A DNA stretch of 64,000 nucleotides, from NCBI GenBank assembly GCA_033032865.1, contig JAWHQI010000013.1:3162001-3226000 (forward strand), read 5' to 3'. This stretch comes from Dactylorhiza incarnata (taxonomy: Eukaryota > Streptophyta > Magnoliopsida > Asparagales > Orchidaceae). Positions 56,095 to 64,000 of the stretch are shown here, in pieces. The notes under the pieces are model-generated. The model had not been told where the DNA came from and did no database searches. It saw only the letters and a list, made by a program, of their open reading frames with translations. Within the stretch, counting starts at the first letter, position 1. Every line of letters begins with the position of its first letter. Position numbers and translations under genes: made by a program.

Positions 56095-57566
56095 ACAACT
56101 TGATGATTTAATTCGGGATTTGCTTCTTGTTTCTTTGTTTTGGTTAACCTTTATTTGATGAGATTAGATTTCGACGGGTGTTTCCAAAGAGTCTCGCAAG
56201 TACTCCTACTTTGAGAAATTAAAGGTTGTCCTATCGAAAGATAGAAGTAACGGTCTTTTTCTGCTTTCGAAATATTGACGATTACACCTAAGCTACAACG
56301 TCAAATTCTATTGATTTTAAAAATAGCAAAAGAGAGTTTTGTACTAAATTGGTTTGAAAAGATTTTGTTTAATTTTTAATCTGAACTAATCATATGATAA
56401 AGGCAAGTATACCTTATCGTGAGTAATACATGATATTTTGTTTTAGAAAATATCAAGGTCGTATATTTCCGCGGATCGTATTGATTAACCTACTTTGAGG
56501 AACAAACTATTATTTTATCGGAATAAGTTTTTAGTTGGGTTTTAAAAAAAAAACGATAATAATAAGTGTATAACTAGAGTTCTAAACGATGATAATAATA
56601 GCGCCCGATGTCGAATTACCTTGAGACGAAAATAGTCTTTTTTAGAAGTAAAAGAGATGACTTTTCAAAATATTAATATGGCTTGGCCATGGAGGTTCCA
56701 TAATTATGAACGCTCCTCTCTCGGGGGTACGCCAACCTGAGATTATGAATTTTTGACCATCGAATCTTCTTAATACTCGCCTTATGTTGTGAACCCCGCT
56801 ATTGGGTTTTTACTTCCAAGTCGGGAGACTTACCTCATCCTCTCTCGAGGGTAGAGCGCACTTCTCTTAACCTATGAGTGATCAGTCCGTACGCACGAGC
56901 CTCTCGGCTAACTAGTGTACGGAGACGGAAATGGAAACCGCACATCGATTATGTAGCTCCACTCAACGTTATTCTCGGGTAAACCTTAAGCGTTAATTAT
57001 TTTAGAAAGAGATGTTTTATTTTTAGAAAAACTTTTTTTATGTCCCAATGCTCTTCGACATCATGCGCTAGAGAAAATTAGCCACTCATCGGAATGGAGA
57101 CGGCATTATCAGTTGGAAAATACATGTTTAATAATTAAAGCGGATATAAGCGGATAAAAAGTAAATAAAAAGACTTATAAAAACAGTAATAGTATCCGTC
57201 CCAACCGCCTTAAACAAGCGCTAAAAAGTTCTTAGCCTCTTATTCAAGATGGGGGTGGTATAGAAATGAAAAGACTTATAAAGGTGCAGAAATAATATCC
57301 GTCCCAACCGACTTAAATAAGTGATAAAGGAAATTAGCCTCTTATTCAAGATGGGGGTGGTATATAGCAGTTATATAAAGACTGAAATAAAGCTAAGTTA
57401 CAAAAAAGAAAAATACTATCTCATAAACTCATGCACTCTACTTGTAATAAAAGACTGAATCGAAAGAAAGCGTTTAAAAGAAAGCGATAAATAAAGCGTT
57501 AAAAGAAAGCGATAAACTACGTTTATGAAAGCAATAAACTAAATTATGAAGCAATAAAGTTATACT

Positions 57567-57569
<3 letters not shown>

Positions 57570-57610
<41 letters not shown>
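57570..57610. repeat. (CA)20 microsatellite in the D LTR
   Basis: Uninterrupted CA dinucleotides sit where the C LTRs have only CACGCACACAC. Confidence 0.9.
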
Positions 57611-57614
<4 letters not shown>

Positions 57615-57799
57615 CATAAATGAAAAGGAAGATGATCCAAATAAGAAAACAACATTTTATTTCTAAAAGGCGAAAATTACAAACGAACATATACTTAATT
57701 GCATAAAGAGAACTCACAATCACTCAAAAGAACTCAATATAACATTAAAACACTCAAACTTTGGATGAAATATGCTTCAGCCGAGCAAAATTTTATTTT

Positions 57800-58228
57800 T
57801 ACACACCCTAGGTCACGGGCGTGACTTGGATGTCATGGCCGTGACTTAGGGCGTGACATTTGCTCGGCTGTATTCGCCGCCTTCTGGAAGGTCTGCGGTC
57901 AAACTTGGCTGCACACGGGCGTGACCTGCAGTGTCACGGGCGTGATAGTGGGCGACAGTCTTTCAGCATCATGGGCGTGACTTTGGGGCTTTGTCGAACG
58001 TAGTTCGACTTTCGTCGAACGCTGGGGATGGCGCTTTTGTTGAATGTGGCTTGGTGAACTTTCGTCGAACGGAGTTCGACTTTCGTCGAACGCATGGGCA
58101 GAGGGAGTTCGTCGAACGCAGCTTGTAGAACTTTCGTCGAACGGAGTTCGACATTCGTCGAATGCAGCTTACACGCCCTTGGGTCACGGGCGTGACATGT
58201 TGTCACGGGCGTGACTTGGGGCGTGACT
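57800..58228 (-). repeat. palindrome arrays in U3 of D
   Basis: GTCACGGGCGTGAC sites lie on both sides. Between them (57995-58165) is an array of TTCGTCGAAC and GTTCGACTTTCGTCGAAC-type sites absent from element C. Confidence 0.75.
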
Positions 58229-58390
58229 TGACAAAAATTTCCAAAATCTGCAAAAACAAAAATAAAACTAAGTTAGTAAGGAAAATAATAAAACAAGCAA
58301 TTTATTCATTAATTTACATAGAAATTTTACAATATTAATTAAAATTATACTAATAATCATACTAAAATACGTATATTTTATTACTTATCA

Positions 58391-58663
58391 GCCACCATCA
58401 GGTAGGAGGAAGTCAAGCGACGAATGACCCGATGTTTCGACAAGCACATCCGAATAAAGCACTTTCAGAAAGGAGATCTGGTCCTGAAGAAGGTCGACGT
58501 GGTCGGAAGAGGGGCCGCGATGGGTAAGCTTAACCCCAACTGGGAGGGTCCATACACTGTAAGCGAAGTGCTCAAGTCGGGAGGGTATCACCTCCGGGAT
58601 GTGGAAGGGGTACCTCTCGGCCGAGCCAGAAGTGGAGATGATCTGAAGCAATTCTACCCTTGA
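58391..58663 (+). pseudogene. Tat-3 integrase C-terminal end
   Basis: The frame has ATIR, a TAG (58403-58405, where Tat-1 has Gln), EEVKRRMTRCFDKHIRIKHF, LVLKKVDVVGRG, KLNPNWEGPYTVSEVLKSG and SGDDLKQFYP, then the stop. It matches residue by residue the end of the Tat-1 pol. Upstream is element D, so the rest of pol is absent from the window. Confidence 0.9.
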
Positions 58664-58740
58664 AAGTTTTTTACTATATTTTTTGTTGAATATCATACCT
58701 TCTTTGTATGATGGTTATAACTGTTGTGCGAGAATAACAA

Positions 58741-59895
58741 AGGTGACAAGTGTTGGTGCTGGAATGCCCTAGATCGATTCCGCTCCCGAGCTCTCATTAG
58801 ACGGGGGGTATAGGTTGATATCTGGAGAGGCTGGCAAGGTGACAAGTGTTGGTGCTGGAATGCCCCATATCGATTCCGCTCCCGGGCTCTCACTAGACGG
58901 GGGGGGGGGGGTACAGGTTGATCTCTGGAGAGGCTGGCAAGGTGACAAGTATTGGTGCTGGAATGCCCCAGATCGATTCCTCTCCCGGGCTCTCACTAGA
59001 CGGGGGTACAGGTTGATCTCTGGAGAGGATGGCAAGGTGACAAGTATTGGTGCTGGAATGCCCCAGATCGATTCCGCTCCCGGGCTCTCACTAGATGGGG
59101 GGTACAGGTTGATCTCTGGAGAGGCTGGCAAGGTGACAAGTATTGGTGCTGGAATGCCCCAGATCGATTCCGCTCCCGGGCTCTCACTAGAGGGGGGTAC
59201 AGGTTGATCTCTAGAGAGGCTGGCAAGGTGACAAGTACTGGTGCTGGAATGCCCCAGATCGATTCCGCTCCGGGGCTCCCACTAGATGGGGGGTACAAGT
59301 TGATCTCTGGAGAGGCTAGCAAGGTGACAAGTATTGGTGCTGGAATGCCCCAGATAAATTCCGCTCCCAGCTCTCACTAGACGGGGGGTACAGGTTGATC
59401 TTTGGAGAGGCTGGCAAGGTGACAAGTATTGGTGCTGGAATGCCCTAGATCGATTCCGCTCCTGGGCTCTCACTAGACGGTGGTACAGGTTGATCTCTGG
59501 AGAGGCTGGCAAGGTGACAAGTATTGGTGCTGGAATGTCCCAGATCGATTCCGCTCCCGGGCTCTCACTAGACAGGGGGTACAGGTTGATCTCTGGAGAG
59601 GCTGGCAAGGTGACAAGTATTGGTGCTGGAATGCCCCAGATCGATTCCGCTCCCGGGCTCTCACTAGATGGGGGGTACAGGTTGATCTCTGGAGAGGCTG
59701 GCAAGGTGACAAGTATTGGTGCTGGAATGCCCCAGATTGATTCCGCTCCTGGGCTCTCACTAGACGGGGGGTACAGGTTGATCTCTGGAGAGGCTGGCAA
59801 GGTGACAAGTACTGGTGCTGGAATGCCCCAGATCGATTCCGCTCCCAGGCTCTCACTAGACGGGGGGTACAGGTTGATCTCTGGAGTGGCTGGCA
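58741..59895. repeat. minisatellite, 12 units of about 96 bp
   Basis: Each unit holds GGTGACAAGTATTGGTGCTG, GAATGCCCCAGATCGATTCC, a CTCTCACTAGA site, a G run of 5-13 and GGTTGATCTCTGGAGAGGCT. Units start near 58741, 58839, 58940, 59035, 59130, 59227, 59323, 59418, 59513, 59608, 59704 and 59800. Because 96 is a multiple of 3, long frames stay open on both strands. They are not treated as genes. Confidence 0.92.
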
Positions 59896-60467
59896 CGGAG
59901 ATGTCTTTCATAAGGGCAGGTTGGTAAGCCTCAGGTTGGCAAATCTTTGGCCCTGACCCGGGCCTTCTAGCTCGGTGGGAAGAAAGACTACGCATGCCAG
60001 TATGGGGTGGCGAGAACTATCCCCAAGCATTCCGTGTACCTAGCGCCCGGCGGGGGAGTCGCCGGCTCAAAGTGGGAGTCGCCAGAAAGGAACGCACCTT
60101 GCGAGGCCTAAAGGGAAGTGCGTGCCTAAAAAGTTATAATCCTGAGGCAAATAGCGAAAGGCCAGGGCAGCCCAAAGAGCCCTGTATTTATTTATCCGAT
60201 TGTGTAATGTGCAAAAACTAACCTGGCGAGAACAGCCTTCGCGAAGATGAATATCGTGTTAAGCGAGAACGCGATATCAACATGAGAAAAACGATAAAGC
60301 TGAAAGAACGAACACAGTACAAGGTCAAAAAAACATGCATGTATGCATTTTGCGATTTGATCTACATGAAGCAGCGGTCTCGCCGGCTAAAATGATGGAA
60401 AGAACAAAAAGTGAAAATCATGAGTGTCAGAGATCGCTCGCGGACCCCTCCTCGTCACCGCTACTCT
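59896..60467. other. Tat-3 3' region between minisatellite and antisense gene 2
   Basis: No gene is seen. There is a short GC-rich stretch with GGGAGTCGCCGG-like repeats (60040-60090), then AT-rich sequence that may hold the polyadenylation region of the antisense gene. Confidence 0.4.
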
Positions 60468-62385
60468 TCACTGGCGGGAGCGGAAAGAAGAGCTCTGGGA
60501 CGATGTCTTCCAGAGTAATGTCGGCCGCACGGCGGATAGGAGGCCGGCTGCCTTCATCGTCTGGAAGATATAACGAGCCGACTCAGTGGACTCCTCGTGG
60601 ATTTCCTCATCTCGCGCTCACCGCTCTTCCTTCAGGCGGCGGGGGGAAGGGGGAACGGCGGCATGGGACAGCTCGCGATTAAGATCTTTCAACCCGGCCA
60701 CCTCACCCTATAGGCCTTGAATGCGAGCGTCAGCTCTTTTAGCAGCCGCGACATCCTATAAGTAAAAGACAAATTCAGAAAGCGAAAGGGTTGAAAGAGA
60801 GAAGTGGCGAGGTCTAGGTAACTCACCACACCGCTCGCTGCGGCGATCAGCTTCTTCTTTAGCTGCGCATTCTCGGCGAGGAGCACCTGATAAGCCCTCG
60901 TGAGCTCCACATTCTGTTGCTCTAGTTGTAGGCATCGCCTTCCTGTCATATGGGTGAGCTCGCCGAATCGCAGCTGAGACCTCGCGCTCTCATAGGCTAG
61001 GATCTTTGAGGTCTCGTCCTTGTAGGACCCGGCATCCTCGCGCCCGTAGAGGGCGAAGGAGAAGTCATAGGCATGGCCGCTGACGGTTGGCTTCTCCACC
61101 CAGGAAGGAAGGATGGTGGAGACTTCAGCTTTGTTAACCTCCGGCTTCCAATACACCAGGAGCTCGCCGGTCTCATCCCTGCGTCTCTGGTCGAGCCCAA
61201 AGTTCCAGTGGTTAACTGGAATGGGCGGGTCAGAGGTCTTCGAGGCCTCATCGCTCTCCTCATCGACCCCCTCTCCTCGGAGAGGATGGTTAGGTCGATT
61301 TCGCCAGGGGCGGCTTCGGAGTGCCCCTTTCCCTTAGAGGGGGCGAGCGAGCCTTGGCTCTTCTTGCCTCTCTTCTTGGGCAGAGACTTTGAGGCTGGGC
61401 CCCGGCTGCTGGAGGCCTCCGATCTCTTGCGAGAAGAGAACTCAGTCGGGGTGGTGGTATCACGATAGGCCTCCTCTCCCATGGTCGCGAGAGCTTGGGT
61501 GGAGGAAGACTTCCGGTTGCTTGCGTAGGGGGAGGTTGAGTGGTAGATCCCGCTCACCTGAAAAAGTGAGGGTTAGACATCTAGCGCGGAAAACGTTGAA
61601 ACCATGGAAGTTAGCGTGCGAGATCATTAACTTCCCCGGCGAGCACTGGGCGTAGCGAGTCGAGGTTGCGGCGAAGATACACAACCTCGAAGTTCTTCTT
61701 CCAGAAGAACTGGTATAAGGAGGCGTCGTGGCCGCTGAGAGTAGGAGGATAGTAAGTGGTATCGCTGTACTGAACAAGCGAGAAAGGGATGTTGCCAAAG
61801 TTCCCCTTGACGAAGAGGAACTTCTGAGCCCAGTAGTGAGCTTTGTTGACGGTCTCGTCGACCTTGGGACCCGAGCCCACAAAGTAGGCGGTCCCATATT
61901 TATACGCACGGAAAGAGAACAGCTTCCAGAAAACCAGAAGGCTGAACTCGATGCGCTCCTCGCGCATATACCAGGCGCAGGCGACGATGACCGCCATCGC
62001 GTTGGGGGTCAGTTGACCCGGTATCACACTGTAGTGTCTCAACACCTGGCGAGCAAGATGGCGAGAGCGTCAGTTAAGCGAGGAAGAATCCATTCTCATC
62101 TAAGGAAAGGAAGGTGAGATTAGTAGTTACTTGGCAAACTTCTGGCCACAGAGGTAGCCTCAGACCCACAGCGAAATGGGCTATGGGGATCGCGAGTTCA
62201 TCAGGCAGGGGGACATTTATTGCGTCATCCTTGGTAGGTTGGCGAGCGGTAAACTATGACGGGATAAAGTCGGCGACGGCAGTGAGAGATTCCTCCTCCG
62301 TCAAGTTCGCCAAGAAGAAGGAGTGGTCGGTAAAGGCACATGCACACTTCAACCTGCCCTCAGCCTCACTCTGGTCACCGACCAT
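60468..62385 (-). pseudogene. Tat-3 antisense gene 2, Transposase_28-like, four exons
   Basis: Coding exons on - are 62131-62385, 61632-62045, 60827-61557 and 60468-60755, all with GT and AG ends. Exon 1 has FTDHSFFLANLTEEESLTAV with TAG 62254-62256. Exon 2 holds the domain (VIPGQLTPNAMAVIVACAWY, YGTAYFVGSGPKV). Exon 3 is Lys/Pro-rich, has a one-base shift near 61270 and then a coiled coil (LQLEQQNVELTRAYQVLLAE). Exon 4 continues the coil (KRADARIQGL, TAG, GEVAGLKDLNREL) with further stops. The homologue on + at 49587 has different stops, so the copies decayed separately. It is antisense to the Tat-3 pol. Function unknown. Confidence 0.75.
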
Positions 62386-62501
62386 CTTGAAGACCTGCGA
62401 GGAAGAGAATAGCGCAAGAAAGAGGGGGAAATGCGAGAGCTCCGGAGTAGTGAGAGAAGAGGGTCGACGGTAAATGCGGTGGTTGACACAGTTATGACAA
62501 C

Positions 62502-62511
62502 CTATTTATAG
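62502..62511 (-). promoter_or_regulatory. TATA box of Tat-3 antisense gene 2
   Basis: CTATAAATAG on - lies about 115 nt before the ATG, as in the + copy at 49464. Confidence 0.6.
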
Positions 62512-62880
62512 CAAAAGTAAAAGAGCGGGAAAAAGCCCAAGCGCCGCTGAGTGCGGTTAGCCAAAATATCACATCAGGATCGTAGGCGAGAACTCCCTGC
62601 GAGGTTAGCATAAGCAAATTCTTTGCAAGGGCAGCATGAGCAAATGGAATAGCGAAAAGAACCCAGCGCGAGATAGTTTTAGCGGGAGCAGAAGGGCTCG
62701 TTGCGAGAATAGCATAACAAAGAAAGTGCGAATATACAAATCGCGAGCGAAAGCTAATAAACGACTATCAATAATTACTTCTGAACGGGAACTCACAAAT
62801 ATAAGTTGCAAGTAATTAGGAGATTGTTCAAAGTAGCGGCGAGCGTTAACAGACGATAAAAGTTCGCAGAAACGTAGGAG

Positions 62881-64000
62881 TCAGCGATGATCGTGGGGCA
62901 ACCACTTCCATCTGCCGCCACCCCGCGACCCGGACCTCGGCGGTACCCTTGAATTATAGTAATCCTGGGCCGCACGTCCCTCTCGATCCATCAGGAAGGC
63001 ATAATCCCCCATCCTCGCAATGTGTACCTCCGACGATGTGACCACCTCATCTTGGGCGCGAGGCACCGTGGCTCGGAGTCTCACGCACTCCTCCATCATA
63101 ACAGCTTGCCTAATCTCAGCGACCTCTCTATCCCGTCTCGCTTAAAGATTAAGGTCCAGCAGCATCCTTCCATGTTTCTGAAGCAACTCTGCGGTTCGCC
63201 GCTTCATCGTCTCGGGATCTCGCGGATCCCCCAAGAAGTCTTCCACTTGGTCGGGGAGCGGGGACACCTCCTCATCCCCAAACTCGGAATCGGTGGGCGG
63301 ATTCTCGGAATTCTTTGTAAAATATTACGGAAAGGTTGGATAACCCATTTAAGTTCGCGCATTGCATGGGGGCACTGGAATGCTTACCCAGAGGAGGGCG
63401 AGAACCCTCAGGGTTGCCCTAGAAGACGTTGCCGTAATGGGGGTAGAGGGATTCGCCTAAGCCAGGAGGGTAGGCTGCGTTGTTAATTGGGGGAATCTTT
63501 GGAGGTCGAGAGCCGCCAGTGCCCTCGCTCCCCAGGAGATCGAACCTTGGCATGTCCACAGTTTTGTCAGGAAGGGATGGAAACGGAAGCCGCAAATCTT
63601 CGCGAGCCGGGGTATTCCGAGGCGAGACTGTGAAAAACAGGAAATAAGAGGCCGATAGTCAACAAAAGGAGATTTAGTGAGAGAGATTAAGGGCGTACCT
63701 TCGGCGTTTTTGCCAGCAAGATGTGTGTCCGCTGGCGGACTTCGGCGAGATCCACCTCCAAGCTCGCCAACGTCCTTGTTCGACAAAATCTCCTGTGAGT
63801 AAGCATGAATCACAGAGGCAAATTTATTGGCTTAGCTAGAGGAATAACTCATACCTTCTCGAGGGGACGATTATCCAGGGAAGAATCCAGCAACACGGAG
63901 TCGTCCCCGGTTCGGCAAGCCTCCTTCGCATTTTTAGTCTTCGGCGACTGAGCGGGAGGAGGCCGATTCATCCAGGCGGGGACCCTGGTCGTGGAGGGTA
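62881..64000 (-). pseudogene. Tat-3 antisense gene 1, 5' end outside window
   Basis: Exons on - are from beyond 64000 to 63855, 63699-63792, then a third exon ending just after PPLG near 63390, and a last exon to TGA 62881-62883. Exon 1 has NRPPPAQSPKTKNAK. Exon 2 joins exon 3 in phase (G|TC), giving VSPRNTP, then PPKIPPINNAAYPPGLG. The last exon has DFLGDPRDPETMKRRTAELL, a TAA after LLDLNL, and ends RGGGRWKWLPHDHR. It has the same exon plan as 47937-49108. No known domain. Confidence 0.65.

Larger units (their letters stand above)
52153..58390 (-). mobile_element. element D: truncated Athila-lineage retrotransposon
   Basis: Only one LTR (56101-58390) with its primer site, gag, protease, RT and the start of RNase H are present. 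Integrase and the 3' LTR are lost at about 52153, where a short stretch is duplicated. It is close in sequence to element C. Its outer LTR edge (TTACTTATCA, 58390) abuts the Tat-3 integrase, which suggests it inserted there. No target duplication can be tested. Confidence 0.88.
56101..58390 (-). repeat. 5' LTR of element D
   Basis: 2290 bp, starting TGATGATTTAATTC and ending ACTTATCA on +. Compared with C it lacks the block containing the TATA box (between CCGAGC and the first GTCACG site, near 57785), has a (CA)n expansion and carries an extra CGTCGAAC array. Confidence 0.9.
58391..64000 (+). mobile_element. Tat-3: 3' part of a Tat-lineage retrotransposon
   Basis: On + the order is integrase end, 3' noncoding region with a minisatellite, then two antisense genes on -, running off the window. 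This is the layout known for Tat elements with antisense extra ORFs and tandem repeats in the 3' region. The 3' LTR must lie beyond 64000. Confidence 0.8.

Noticed and set aside
58741..59895. CRISPR-like array
   Set aside because: Units are contiguous with no unique spacers, and the setting is a plant retrotransposon. The same applies to 47264-47527.
58741..59995. Long open frames on both strands (up to 237 codons) over the minisatellite
   Set aside because: The 96-bp period is a multiple of three, so frames stay open without coding. The translations are only repeats and start or end at the array edges.
1..64000. Endogenous plant pararetrovirus (caulimovirus) sequence
   Set aside because: Every RT found is followed by RNase H or integrase of LTR-retrotransposon type, with LTRs, primer sites and target duplications. 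No movement-protein or coat-protein region was seen.
1..64000. tRNA or rRNA genes
   Set aside because: The only tRNA-like stretches are 11-18-nt primer sites complementary to tRNA 3' ends. No cloverleaf was seen.

Overview
The window looks like nuclear repeat DNA of a flowering plant, probably a eudicot. I found no host single-copy gene, rRNA, tRNA or CRISPR array. Nearly all 64 kb is explained by nested LTR retrotransposons: copia elements of the SIRE-like type with a tRNA-iMet primer site, gypsy elements of the Athila type with a tRNA-Asp primer site, gypsy elements of the Tat type with two RNase H domains, and one poorly preserved Tekay-like chromovirus. The names used here (copia-1, Tat-1 to Tat-3, A, B, C, D, E, F) are labels for this window only.

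Layout. 3-2855: the 3' end of copia-1 on + (third, env-like ORF, polypurine tract, LTR). 2856-5198: no gene. 5199-23728: Tat-1 on -, with a spliced antisense gene at its 3' side. It is split by element A (10117-15372, target duplication GTATT) and element B (16051-22197, target duplication TCTAC). 23729-26475 and 38015-about 47060: Tekay-like remnant E. It is split by element C (26476-38014, Athila, duplication GATGA) and element F (40455-46359, copia, duplication TTAGC/ATAGC). 47264-50898: antisense gene pair of Tat-2, on +. 50899-52152: an LTR-like promoter block of unknown origin. 52153-58390: truncated Athila element D. 58391-64000: 3' end of Tat-3, with an integrase tail on +, a 96-bp minisatellite and the same antisense gene pair on -.

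How the parts relate. The complete, duplication-flanked elements A, B and F carry only gag-like genes and no pol. The pol-bearing elements (C, D, Tat-1) are interrupted by stops and frameshifts. A shares its primer site, both polypurine tracts and its 3' noncoding region with C, so it is best read as a non-autonomous partner of the Athila line; B shows the same plan with diverged sequence.

Most notable signal. Several unrelated families carry tandem short stem-loops in noncoding or regulatory parts. In at least four cases the stem sequence changes on both arms while the loop or spacing stays constant: a 22-nt hairpin array near the 3' end of the copia LTR, hairpins beside the polypurine tracts of A, B and C, repeated hairpins in the 3' regions of A and C, and four large stem-loops in Tat-1. 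Most LTR families here also carry CpG-rich palindrome arrays just upstream of a TATA box. All these readings come from direct inspection; no alignment, folding or database search was run.
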